The notes beneath the pieces were generated by a model, which worked only from the letters and a program-made list of their open reading frames with translations, was not told the DNA's origin and made no database searches. A stretch of 64,000 nucleotides of DNA, from positions 3,720,001 through 3,784,000 of the forward strand of contig NC_085886.1 of the NCBI RefSeq assembly GCF_035222275.1, in the 5' to 3' direction. Below, in pieces: positions 33,346 through 45,273 of this stretch; the first letter of the stretch is position 1, and every line of letters begins with the position of its first letter. Made by a program: the position numbers and the translations under genes. This stretch comes from Podospora bellae-mahoneyi. Its lineage: Eukaryota; Ascomycota; Sordariomycetes; Sordariales; Podosporaceae.

Positions 33346-36300
33346 TCATCATAACAGCACTTGTCAGTGTCCAGACCCTAGGTCGGCAACTCCCAGTGGA
33401 CGGATGGGATGGACATCTCCATGTCCTGATGCCAATACCCGTTTGTTGTTGCGTGTGCGTCAAAACCCGGTCCCTGCCCGGGGTGCAATGTGCACGGACA
33501 CTATCCCGTCCAGCTCAAAGAAGAATGGAAACCGCCTAGCTACTTCGACGAACTGTGTAGGCTTTACTTGTGTACTCAGTCGAGGATTGAACTTTCAAAC
33601 CCCCCATTTAATACTATCTTGGACCTGTTTGAACTTTAGACATTGTTGTTCCTCACATGACACACCCAAGAAGCCAACAAACCACACCCTCTCCCACTCG
33701 GACGAGGCTTTCCAGATCTGTGCCAAGACACATGCATGTGGAGGAGGTGCGGGTCTCGCTAATCGTGTCAAAACCGCCAGGAACGGGGGACCCCTGTCTA
33801 CTCACCTGAGACTTCACTCCCAAGAAAACACACAGACCACACTTTTTTTTCCCTTCCTGATGGACCCGCCCCCTCCCTTACCCTAACCATCTGCAGAGCC
33901 GCGCGCCCTGACCTCAAACTCACGATGATCTGAACTGGAACTTTTGTTGTTTCAGCCGATGTCTCCCCGCATACACCACTCTTTCGCACGTCGATGCGCC
34001 CGTTCTCATCGGAAGATGGGCTGAATCAAATTTTGGGGCTGTTGAGATGGCAGGTCGACTTGGATATGGGATGAACAATAGCTTTCGCATCGGACGAAGT
34101 GACGAACCAGCTGGCGCACACCAACCCGGGAGAGATATCGCTTCTAGAATGTTATGCCCCTTAGCACAAAGCAAAACCTTGGATGCATAACTCTGCTCCT
34201 AAGCAGTCACCTCTTTCTTACGGCAGCGAGCTGGCCAGATCTCCCGTCTCCTTACTTGCCTTGCTGCCAACGACGTGATCTCACTATATTGCGCAGCCTG
34301 GTCAATGAGCCCAACTCCGTCTCTGAAATATCGGGAAAGGAAGACCAGCTCCGAATTCGTCACTGGATCAAAATTTCTGGATATCTCGACGGTGATTTAC
34401 CTGCCCATTAGGTGTATAAACACGCCCTCTCCTCATGATTTAGCCTTTTGGCCTATGAGAAACGAGCAAAGACGTCGGTAGACTCCAAGGGCACGGATTG
34501 TTTGCCCGTATCGACCTGAAGTTTCTCACTACGGCAGCAGCAAAACCTCGAGTTTGACCTGGTTTTTTACGTCCTCGCTGTTTGATGCATGCTGTGGGTA
34601 ATTTCTCATGTTTATTCTCGCTTGGGATATCCATTAGAGACACTGAGGGCAAGGTCAGCTGTGCGGTGCCCTATGTAATAACGACTGGCCTGATTTGCAT
34701 TCTAACCTAAGCATAGTCGAGTTATAGAGTAAGATGAGAACCAGAACCTGGTATTACTGCGGAAGTTGTCCAAGTAACCCCCGAGTAAACAGGTCCCGTC
34801 AGGACAGCGCTTCTAAGCCCGAAATGCGCTGTATGTTGGGTCCTGGAGCCTACAAACGTGTGTGACTGTTCTGGTTATATCCTGTCCTTAATGTAAAAAT
34901 GGGTGTAGAGGCTGGCTAAACATACGTGAAGGCACCAAGGCAAAGTTGTGAGTGAAAGAACCTGGAAGAACACGGAAGCAGAAGATCTGAGAAATGGACT
35001 TCAAAAACGCTGTAAAGTCAAGACCTGGAGAGAACCGCTCTCCTACCCGGCAGATATACCTATCTGCGTAGTTGGACAGTCCTCGGGGCAGGTGCGTAAG
35101 CCACTGCCCTTATTCCTTTAGTAAATAGAGAAAATCCTGGGCAATTGCTCCAAGTTATCTTCTCCCCGGACTTACCAGTTTCATCTTCAGGATGGAGACG
35201 AATGGTGTGAATTGAACATTGCCCAGTCAATTTTGGAGTTGTACTTGAAAGCCAGGTAACTTGCTACCCACCTGGATGCTCCTTATTTGACCAAAGGTAT
35301 ACGTTTAGAATCATGGAAAGTAGATCATAGGTATCAAGGAATTCCTTAGACAGCAATCCTGCTGTATGAGCTGAGAATTCCATTCTAAAATCAGCAAGGC
35401 TTTCGATGGATGGCAGCTTGAGTGAGTGTTCTGACAAGGAAAAAACACAACGTTTCTTCATTCAACTGCATTTTACCCACCATAGGTACAGTCGACACCG
35501 TTGTGGAGAGTGGCGCTCATACCACCAACCAAAAAGGGGAACCGGTGCCGGTGCAATGACATCACACGAGATGGCCGGGCTGTTGCGGAACCGGTCGCTA
35601 CCTAGGTACGGGGCGTAACATGGGATGGTTTTGATGCGGAAAAGAAATATCTCACAAAGGGGGAACTGTCCAATTGCTTGGAGTTCGAACTAGGGAAAAT
35701 GATGCGATATGTTCCTATTATGTGCAGACAACAGAAGACCAAAGGAGCCCCCAGTTCTTGCAGTTGATCGTTATGTACTTAGAGAAATGGGAAGGCGAGG
35801 ATAAGGTACCTGGCCTTGATCTGGAGGGGAGATAAGGATAAGATAAGCAATGTAGGCAAATCTAGATCGAAAAGAGTAACTTATGCAATGTACAGGTACA
35901 TAGTTTACTCATGGTTTACCATCGACAAGGAACTGGGTTTGAAACTAGCATTCGACCTTTGATTGCAATAGTCATCCCGCATTTGACGTTCACTAATGTC
36001 TTGGAACAAACCTCATGCCTACATGTCGAGCACCGAAAGCTACTCCCGAGGCAGCTACGAGTCTTGATCCATTAGCCTCGCACAGCCAGCGTCGTTGGCC
36101 CAAGTCCGTGCTCGCAAAGCTCCCGCGAGTTAGCTCGCACGGTGGAGACCGCCAGAGCCATGTATACTTGGTACTCGTCCAGGTGACTTCACGGCTTGTG
36201 AGATATTTACGCCGGAAAGAAGTCAATTCCAGAGAAGCTTTCATGGCGACCGAACAAAGGGCTGGAAGAACGATCTCAAGGTCGACTGTTTGATCCCTCG

Positions 36301-37160
36301 GCATCGCCCAGTTCGAAGCACATCCGCCAGCTGCTCTCCCAAAGCAGAAAGAGGGAACAAATGCATGTATACTTCCCTTCCCCGCTCCCCGGCCCAACCC
36401 CCAACAACCTGGTCCTTCACCCCCAGGACATGCGAGATACTTGCAGCCAAAGTACACAGCAGAACACACCACTTGTTGACCGTTTCCCATCAATCCTTGG
36501 GAGCGATAGCCGACCTCGACCCCCACTGCGTCACCTCAGTTGTACATACGTAGCTACATACATGCACTGTTGAAGAAGATACATCTCGCCATTGCTATCA
36601 CCATCGCTTTTGTCATCGCCATCAGCAGCCGTATCGTAGAAATCAAAACAAAACACGGAGAATAAAAAAAAAAGAAGAGAAGGCTCACTGCTGCTCGCGT
36701 CAGTATTACGCGCACATGCAAAGCCTCCCTCTCCTCTTCCAGGGATTCCGTGATTGCTTGATTGATACCGGCTTGTATCGCTTGGCGCCATCCAATCCTC
36801 GCGCCAGGAATTTGACAAGCAACACGCAGACCGACACACCAAAAGCTACACTAGCGCCACCACTCACTCCCTGGGCTGGCTGCCCGTGGGCCGGCTCCGT
36901 CTCTGCCTCCGTCCATCCATCCATTATCGAGAGAGGGAGAGATCAAAATTCTTGACATCTCGTTTCCATTGCACTTGCACCGCCTTTGCCCTCGGGTCAA
37001 TCAAGCTCACGCCTCGAGAGTCACGACATCAGTCAGCGGACACCGCTTGGCCCGGGACCGAGGTCATTTCTGATTGGCTGACAGCTGGCTGTTGTGCCGC
37101 CATTCATTTGAAAGTGGCGGGCCGTCAAGCACCACCACCGGGCCGAGAAGCGAGAGGCAG

Positions 37161-37190
37161 CGAATGACAGCGAATGACAGCGAATGACAG
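37161..37190. repeat. Tandem decamer repeat (CGAATGACAG)3
   Basis: Three perfect 10-bp copies, followed directly by a related CGATTGGCAA unit. Upstream of the Q/H-rich SANT gene. Confidence 0.9.
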
Positions 37191-37860
37191 CGATTGGCAA
37201 CAGCCGGCCAAGCCGCAAAAGACTTTTTTCTTTTCCAGTGATGCACTGATGGCGGATGGCACAGAAGAAACCTGATCAGATCAGTCAGTGATTCCATCCC
37301 TCTCCACTCTTCTCTGCTCTAAGCTCTCCACCGCAGCACACACGCACACACGCAGCAGCCCCAGCCCCCCCTCCTCCGAAGTTTCCACCCAGTCGAGGTA
37401 CTTCTGGCCGCATGTCTTTTAGCTGCGTCCCAAGTCATTGAGAGCTGGTCACTTTCGGTCACCCCCTCGAGTACATTTTCCCATCTCCCAAAAAGACACA
37501 GAGCAGCCGCCGACAAATCCACATTTACCACCGTTGGTTTTATGCAGAAAGGGACACTAATTTTTCTGTCACTACTATTGCTACTGTCACGACACACTGT
37601 CCGGCGAGCGAGCTTCCTCTTACTCCTACTAGCCCGTAAGTACCTACTTTCTCTCTTTTCTGTCAAGCAGCCCTTGGAGGGGGGTTGCGCGTCAATTGTC
37701 TCGTTTTGGCCGAGTCCCCCGGGGGGCATCTCTGTTTTCTGCTCGCGACAAAAAAGATTCGACGCGTGCTGCTGCAGAACCAGAGACGCCACCATCCTGG
37801 TCTTGTTTTTTTTTTGTTTTGTTCTTTTTTTCTATTCCTTTTTCTTGGTGCTGCCGGTGC

Positions 37861-37920
37861 TTTGCTTGCTTGCTTTGCTCTACCTTGCCTTGCTCTACCT
37901 TGCCTTGCCTTGCCTTGCCT
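37861..37920. repeat. (CCTTG)n-type repeat
   Basis: Imperfect TTGCT and CCTTG units over about 60 nt in the presumed leader of the Q/H-rich SANT gene. Confidence 0.75.
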
Positions 37921-38100
37921 GGGGGGAGGGGGTATCTGCGCGCCTTGAAATTGCCTGAAGAATGGGTTGCGGCGGTACAGCAGCAGCCGAACTCTTGGTC
38001 GCCACGCTCTGAAAAATTATGACGGCGGGGAAAAAAAGAGCCTGGGGAAACAAGAACACCAGCTCGGGGACCGGCCTTCTTTTCATCTCATCTCCATCTG

Positions 38101-38139
38101 TTTATCTGTCTGCCTGTCTGTCCGTCTGTCTGTCTGTTT
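38101..38139. repeat. (CTGT)n-type microsatellite
   Basis: Imperfect CTGT/CTGC/CCGT units in the leader region of the Q/H-rich SANT gene. Confidence 0.75.
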
Positions 38140-38656
38140 ATTCTTTCCAGCGACTCATGTAGTCGGGTTGGGCAAAGTAAAAGTATAACTGACCTTTTTT
38201 TGGCGCATCTTTTTAGACCATGCACCAGTGGACGATTACACCGAATCTCCCCCCCGGGTCGGAGTACCTCTACTCCAACTCCACCAACCACCCGAATGAG
38301 CTCCAGCAGTGAGTACCTCGTCTCCTTGTACCTTTTCGTATCTGGGCTCTCCGCCCTCTTTCTCCCCCTCTCTCCTCCTACTCTCCCTTCCCTTGCCCCC
38401 CCCCTCCAGACGCCAGCACCTCAGCCATTTCAAAAAGGCGTCTGCACAAAGGTTCCCATCAAGCCCCCTCTCCGCCCATTTATGTACCTCAAGTACTCCC
38501 TCCCTAGGCTTTGACCTGCAACCATGGGAGCAAAGTAGAGTACAGGGAACACCCGACCCATCGCCGACCCTACCTACCCAGGCGCAAAGCTGAGGAGGCT
38601 GTCAAAAAAAGTTGACGAGGCCAAAACATTCATCCACACACCGCGCTCGCACGCGC

Positions 38657-38706
38657 ATACACACACATACACACACACACTCACACTATACACATTCACA
38701 CACACA
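38657..38706. repeat. (CA)n microsatellite
   Basis: Interrupted ACAC tract within the presumed 5' leader, about 200 nt before the chosen start codon. Confidence 0.85.
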
Positions 38707-38911
38707 TACTCCGTACCCATACACATCCACACACGCCGACGTCTTGCTCCTCCTCTGTCTTTCTTGGCCTCGATCTCCGTGCTCATCCTGCTCCTCCGCC
38801 CAACCTTCCCCCGCCCGGGTCCGCGCGTCGTCGCCGTCGCTCTGTCGTCGTGGTTCAACCTGGTGCTTCTGGCCCGGGCTGTTCCCGACACAGCTCCTCC
38901 GTTCGTCTGTA

Positions 38912-39118
38912 ATGAAGAAGCGGACGGCAAACGACGTTCAGTCATGGCGTCCACCACAGCAGACGGCGATGCCTACGCTGCAACACCAGCAACCGTTGCA
39001 GCAGCAGCAGCCGCAGCCGCCAAACGCGTTCGCTAATCATGCCCCCTGGTATAGCCCGTCTCATTATCCTCCTCAGCAGCCCGACATGACTCGGCGCGAC
39101 CAGCAGCAGCAACAGCAG

Positions 39119-39150
<32 letters not shown>

Positions 39151-40449
39151 GTTGGACTTTCGGGGATATGCTCAGCCACCACAGCAGGCCGCCCAACAAC
39201 AACAGCATGCTGCCCATCAGCAGCACCCTCAACATCCGCAACAACACCATGCTGCTCCGCCGGTCCAGCAGTCCATGGGCCATGCTCAACAGCCGCAGGC
39301 TCCACCTCCCCAGCAGCAGACCCCCACCCCGGCCCCTGCGCCGGCTCCGTCGAGACGGAAGCGGCCCCAGACCGGCGGTCACCCCCCGGCCCATCCTCCG
39401 CCGCACGCGCCCCAGCTCAGTGCTCAGCATGCTCAGCACCCACAACATGCTGTCCAGCACACTCAGCACCCGCATGCCCCACAGCATATTGCTCAACACC
39501 CTCAACACCCTCAGCACACTCAACAACATCCCCAACAGCATGCTCAGCAGCATGTTCAGCAGCAACATGTTCAGCAGCAGCATGCTCAGCAACAGCATGC
39601 CCAACAGCATGCCCAACAACATGCTCAGCAGCATACTCCTCAGCATCAACACGCTTCGGTGCCTCCCCCGCAACAGCAGCAGGTTCCTCAGCAAGCTCCT
39701 CACGCGGCACCTCAGCCCCAACAGGTCCCCGTTCAACAGCAACACCCACAGCATGTGCAGCATCCGGGCCACCCGCAGCATCAGCAGCAGCAGCAGCAGC
39801 CCCCGCAGGTCCAGCAGCAGCAACCGCCAGCTCCCGTACCAGCTCCCACTCCGGTTGCTGCTCCCGCTGCGGTCCAAGGACCAACGGCTCAGGTGAAGGC
39901 TCCGCCCCCAGACGATGTGACACCTGCTCCGCCCCCACCTCCGGCAAAGAAGAGCCGGACAAACACACCGTGGACGCCGGCGGAGGAGCTTCGGCTGAAG
40001 CAGATGCGTGATGCCGGTAACAGTTGGGCAGAAATTGCCAAGGTGCGTTGCTGCAATGACAGTGTCGTGACTTGCGGGCCTGGCTAACCTGGTGTGTATC
40101 TAGACCTTTCCCGCCCGCACAGAGGGTAGTGTGAAGAAGCATTGGTATAAGGATATGCACTATGCTGAATTTGCAGAGGATGAGGTTAGTGGACCGTCAG
40201 ACAGTTTTGTGGACACGCCGAATAGGGACTAACATGTCTTCCTACACAGTCCGCGGCGTTGATGAGTGCCATCAAGGAGTACGAAAACAACAAATGGAAG
40301 GTCATTGGGCAGAAGGTTGGCAAGCCGGCCAAGGCCTGTGAACAATACGCAAAGGAGCATTTCCCAGGTGCGAAATCTTTTTAGATGGGATGAAAAACAA
40401 CCGATGACTAACCGTTTGCTCAGAGCTGTTTGCGAACCAAAAGAGATGA
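38912..40449 (+). CDS. Gln/His-rich protein with two tandem SANT/Myb-like repeats
   Basis: Four exons (38912-40042, 40104-40184, 40250-40367, 40424-40449) give 451 aa, with all introns GT-AG and in frame. The start MKKRTANDVQ is the last ATG before the repeat region; the frame is open 300 nt further upstream, but that part encodes a CA microsatellite. Residues about 15-330 are dominated by Gln, His, Pro and Ala, including a run of about 18 Gln near residue 65 and repeated QQHAQQH units near 190-250. The C-terminal 100 residues carry the fold: TNTPWTPAEELRLKQMRDAG, then NSWAEIAKTFPARTEGSVKK, then a second repeat SAIKEYENNKWKVIGQKVGK and ACEQYAKEHFP. It is likely a nuclear DNA- or chromatin-binding regulator. 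Poly-Q tracts of this kind often vary in length between strains. Confidence 0.85.
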
Positions 40450-43053
40450 TGGATTTGCCGGCTTCTTTTTCCTAATACGACCGCTCAAATCGCTACAAGA
40501 AGCAAGGCACCCAGCCGCCTTTGATACCCGGTGGGATTCTGCAGGCCTGGTGGAGGCTTTTTTTTATGCGAGTCTGTTGCATAAAGCAGCGCCATGCGTT
40601 TGTTATTCTGTGGATATATATCTCTTTTGACACGTGAGACCGGTGGTCCTTTCCCCGAATACTGCACATTTTCAGGAAAGGCGCCTGGCGTGGAACACAC
40701 AAAATTCGACTTTGGCCCTGGGCATTTTAATCGGCGCTGCGTTTCCCGACACGCGTTTCAGTCTTTTTTTTTCCTGTTTGGTTAGGAAATGGGGGCCCAC
40801 TGGGCACATCGATGCTTTATTGCCTTCAACTTGCAGCTATATTCCCCTGGGATGTTTTTCTCGCGTCAGTAGCGTTTTTTTTTACAACGACGGATTTGCT
40901 CTGGATCGGGCCTGGCAGGGATTTTCGCATTGTTGAGTGTGTGTCTAATGATGGCGACATGGGCCCGTTCTCTTTCCCTCCGGCAAGGAGGAGGGAATGG
41001 AGGGAACACGAATACAGATTCTTCAGCCTCGCCTTGTTCGACTCGTGTGTTGGATGTGTCTTGGTTTTGACAGAACCCGGGCTGTTTATCTCCTCGCGGT
41101 AGGCATCTTGGTTTGCTCCGCCATGACCTTATTAAGCAGATCGAACTATTCAAGTAAAGGGTTGGCAAATGCCTTGTCGAGATCTTCTCAGCTTGTGACG
41201 ATCAAGGGATGCTACTGATGGAGATGCTCGGGGTACATCACCCATCCCACGCAAGCCGATGGAGAACACATATCTCATCTTGACCATGTGAACTAGGCAG
41301 ACCAGACTGCTGTGTCAATGATCAATCATGTATGTAAAAATTCAGATATTTAGTTGACCTCTCGGCTTCCCGTCCATACCCGGCCCGACTGTCTTCTCCA
41401 ACGTGGCCGGCCTTGGACAAAGCTTTGTGCGACCAGACGTCGAAACTTGTCGTGCAGCCGGCTGCAGCTGCCACAGCTGCACGTCAGATTATACCAGACG
41501 CAGCCAACGGCGATCGGCAGGCCTTTTTTCTGATCAACAAGACAAGAATGCTTCGTACTGTTCGCCTCATATGACCCTCACGAGCGCGCCAGAATCTTCT
41601 TCCTGCCTGATTTGGGGTTTGCCTATGAAACAGATCAAATGCACAGTCCCTCGTTGTTTCACGGGGATAACCAGTGCCGGGAGGGCAACACGGCAGATGT
41701 TCGCTTGTGGTGGTGACACGGCGCATTGATTTGTAGATTGGTGCAGGTGAGGATGGATGTGAGTAAGAAAAAAAACCTATACGAGAAACACATGTTGAGA
41801 ACGGCGAGGTCGGAACCTGGACAGAAACAGAATGCGTGAGTGAATGCGAAGCTGTTTGGTGTGGTGGTTTGTGGCGTCATTCTGGAAAGGGCAGGAAGGC
41901 CAAAAGCGAGGAGGTGGAGCTCCAAAACTGCCCCGGCAATCTGGGGAAAGGCGACCAGGCCTTGCTTGGCGCTGCCTGCCTGCCCCTCTTGGAACTTTCA
42001 AGACCAAGGTTTGCGCTACATTCATCCGCTTGGTGGAAGCAATCGGTGATTAGCAGGAGGCTGTCGGAGAACATTGGAAGAAAATAGCTTCGATAGCACA
42101 ACAGGAACAAGCCAACTGGGGATCCGGGACACAAGAAAGTGTCAACGGTAGGCGCCACCATCACGAGCAGCAGTTCGTGAGGAGAAGCCATCGGCTGCAG
42201 GTCTCAGAAGGGGTTTGTGGGTCAGGGTAATGCTAGCGCAGCTTTTATTGCCCTCCTCCAGAACAGCGTCTGTGAGTGGGCGAGAGCCTGCAAATGGCCC
42301 CGTGCCGCAACCAGAAAATGTCCCCACACCCTCGTGATCCTGGACAGGAGAGCGAGAGAGACAGAGACGAGGGCCGGCGGAGCAGGAAGCGAAGAGAGGA
42401 GAACTAAAATAGACCCCTGCTGCTTTGCCAGCCTGACCTGACCCTCTCTTACGATTTCCTCTCTCTCCTCCCGTCTTCCTCAACCTTTCAAACCCACCGC
42501 CGAAGTGCATCCCTCGTTTTGTTCTCTTTCCACTGGGGCTCTCTTCATGCTCGGCTGAAGACCCCAAGCCAATCGCTTCCCACCCATCCCTCACGTTCGC
42601 TACCTACCCAGTTGCCTACCTAATTGATCACCCCAAAGACGCGTTTCCCCTGATCGATTCGAACTATTCTGTCAAGAACCCAACGTCGAGTCTGTCGAAT
42701 CCTCCGTCTACCTCCTCTCTCTACCCGCCAATCGCTTCACCACCACCCCATTCGAGACATTACTCGCTCACTCTCCCGAGGGAACGGTCCATCGTCTCGC
42801 TAGCACTCCATTTTGCCGGGTTGCGCATTCCACTGATCCCAGCATCGCACCACTTGTTCACACAAACCGGGCCACCGAAGAGGAACCGAACCGTTTTCGG
42901 TCTCCTTTTCTCTTACCTCGACGACATCTGCTCTCTACATCCTACCACATCTCTTTGCGACCGAGACCCTCGCGTCGCTTTCCGAACCTCCCGATTTTTT
43001 CGAGAACAATACCAAAAACGAAAAAACCAAAAAAAAAACAAGAACTACAAACC
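40450..43053. other. Intergenic region and long CT-rich leader of the Crh-type gene
   Basis: The left part is the 3' flank of the SANT gene. From about 42420 the sequence is strongly C/T-rich with CCACC and CATC blocks, ending in an A-rich stretch just before the ATG at 43054, typical of a highly expressed fungal gene leader. No coding exon is supported. Confidence 0.55.
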
Positions 43054-44686
43054 ATGCTCCGATCTTTGTTGCCGTTGGGCGTGGCCCTTCTCGGCGCAAC
43101 CAGCGTTTTGGCTGTCGATCCTCCATCCTGCAGTCTGGACAAGAAGTGCCCCGAGGAAGCACCCTGCTGCTCTCGTAAGTCAAAACATCCCAAGCTGTGC
43201 GCCTAGTTTGAAGCTTTTTTGGTTCCTGGTTGGCGGCCCGCTCCGCCTGTTCGTTTTGTTTGTTCAGCGTTGGGGACGGCGCTGTCAGGGTTCCCAAGGT
43301 TTCACTGCCGCAGCCTAGATCCAGCCCAAGCGTGACAAAGGCACTGACGTCGGAAACTTGCATCGCAGAATACAACCAATGCGGCGTTGGCGCATTCTGT
43401 CTCGGCGGCTGCGACCCCCGCATGTCCTTCTCCCTCGACTCCTGCGTCCCTGCGCCAGTATGCAAGGACAAAACCTACAAGATGGACTCGCTCGACCGGT
43501 ACAAGCACATCAGCGAATACCTTGGCGACTCTAGCAAGGTGGACTGGGTTGGCCAAGGAGAGCCCCTCTTGTACAACGGCCATACCCTGTTGACCATGCC
43601 TCCCAAGTCGGTCGGCACTGTGCTGGCCACCACGACCTACATGTGGTATGGCAATGTCAAGGCCAGGATCAAGAGCTCTCGGGGCGCTGGTGTTGTTACC
43701 GCCTTCATCCTGTTTGGTGATGTCAAGGACGAAATTGACTTTGAGTGGGTTGGTGTCGATCTGAACACGGTTCAGACCAACTACTACTTCCAGGGTATTA
43801 CAGATTGTGAGTGCATACTCTCTGGAGTCCAAACCTTTTGCCCAGTAGAGACTAACCATACTCCCCCCACCCCCCCCTTTATTTAGACGGCAATACCGGT
43901 AACTTGACTGTGGATGATTCGTACAACAAATTCCACGACTATGAGATCCAATGGACCCCAGACGAAATTCGGTGGCTTGTCGATGGAAAGGTTGGCCGTG
44001 TCAAGAAGAGATCCGAGACTTGGAACGCCAAGACTCAGCAGTGGAATTTCCCCCAGACGCCATCCCGTGTTCAGATCTCCATCTGGCCCGGTGGTCTCGA
44101 GACCAACGCCAAGGGCACCATTGATTGGGCTGGTGGAAAGATCGACTGGAACTCGGATGAGATCAAGAAGTATGGCTACTACTTTGCCACCTTCGGAGAG
44201 ATCAAGGTCGAGTGCTGGAAGACGGACAAGGCCCCGGGCACCAACAAGGGTGTCTCTTACTACTACAATGACATCAAGGCTACCAACAACACCGTCGTCG
44301 ACAGCAACAAGCCTACCATTCTCAAGAGCTTCCTCGGCACGGGGACAAACATGAACAAGGGTGAAACCACTCAGTCCGGCAGCGCCTCCCAGACTTCCGC
44401 TATTCACGCTATTCCTGGCGGTGGTGTTGTCGGGTCCGGAAACGCCCCCGGCGTTAACAATGGCGGCTCCAGCTCTGGCGGTCCCGACTCGGGCTCCAAC
44501 TCCGGTGGTGGTGCTGCTGCCAACCCTAGCTGCAGCTCCGATGGCTTTGTGCAAAACTGCGGTCAGGCTGCCACTGACGGTGACAGCAATGGCAACAACA
44601 GCAACAATGGCGTTCGCGGAGCCGAAAGGCTGGGCGCCAGCGCCTTTGCTGTCATCATTGGTATTGCCGGTCTCCTCTTCCTTTGA
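43054..44686 (+). CDS. GPI-anchored Crh-type cell-wall transglycosylase (CBM18 + GH16)
   Basis: Three exons (43054-43174, 43369-43806, 43887-44686) give 452 aa; the first intron is long (194 nt). Residues 1-20 are a signal peptide (MLRSLLPLGVALLGATSVLA). Residues 25-65 form a Cys-rich chitin-binding CBM18-type module (CPEEAPCCSQYNQCGVGAFC). The GH16 domain follows, with the catalytic motif DEIDFEW near residue 170 (nucleophile and general acid Glu). It also has WGxD-like aromatic strands (HDYEIQWTPDEIRWLVDG) and CWKTDKAPG. The last 110 residues are a Ser/Gly/Asn-rich linker, ending in a hydrophobic tail (LGASAFAVIIGIAGLLFL) as in GPI signals. Crh1/Utr2 enzymes link chitin to beta-glucan in the wall. 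Order and length fit the family. Confidence 0.96.
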
Positions 44687-44988
44687 AAAAACAGCAACCG
44701 GAGTCTTCTCACCATTTTCTCTCGCATGTTCGGCGAAAAGTGAGCGCTTATATGATGTTTTGTTTTGACTCTTCTCCCCACGCGCGGCTGCTGACCACAA
44801 CTTAATATTTTGCTACACCTTCTTTGTGTTTACTTGATACCATGCCGGTATATATACGGCTTTTTATTTTTTTTTTTTGGCTTCATTTTATGCAGCATCA
44901 CGCTCGGGAGTTTAGCGGCATTTCATCGGCGGCTTGTGATAATTACTTGTCAAGATTTGGTACTTCTCTGTTTCGTATGTATACCTCA

Positions 44989-45025
<37 letters not shown>

Positions 45026-45273
45026 TGGTATTGTATGAGAGGAGAGGTTGGATTTTTAGGAGGCGGCATGTCATTTTGGATGCTGTTATGTCTTGTTGGG
45101 TGTATATACACTGGTGTTCTATAGGAGTAAAAGTTGAGTGAGAATTGAGAGTATGTGAACTGAGATTTTTGTCTGCGGCTTTTGACTGATAAGCTCGTGA
45201 CTATACTACGTGTCTGGTACAGGCTCCTGATGTTGTTTTCATCGAACTCGACAGTGATTTGGCACACGAACTA
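44687..45273. other. 3' flank of the Crh-type gene
   Basis: AT-rich sequence with a run of T (44864-44878) and an AAGC microsatellite. No exon seen. Confidence 0.55.
44991..45024. repeat. (CAAG)n microsatellite
   Basis: About 8.5 perfect tetranucleotide copies, 0.3 kb downstream of the Crh-type stop codon. Confidence 0.9.

Larger units (their letters stand above)
33346..38911. other. Right part of the gene-poor block and leader of the Q/H-rich SANT gene
   Basis: From 33346 to about 36500 no credible exon is visible on either strand and the base composition is more even than in the genes. From about 37600 the sequence becomes C/T-rich, with a GTAAGT donor at 37637 and a pyrimidine-rich AG acceptor at 38217 that may bound a leader intron. 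Simple repeats lie at 37161-37190, 37861-37920, 38101-38139 and 38657-38706. Confidence 0.5.

Noticed and set aside
32000-36000. Suspected repeat-induced point mutation (AT-biased, decayed transposon)
   Set aside because: By eye the GC content is near 45-50%, without strong TpA enrichment, and no transposase or reverse transcriptase motif is readable. A dinucleotide index would settle it.
38942-39877. Leu/Met-rich 311-codon frame on the minus strand
   Set aside because: It is the complement of the CAG/CAT repeats in the Q/H-rich SANT gene. The amino acids follow directly from the repeat.
42142-42594. A 150-codon minus-strand frame upstream of the Crh-type gene
   Set aside because: No protein-like composition and it overlaps the CT-rich leader of the next gene.
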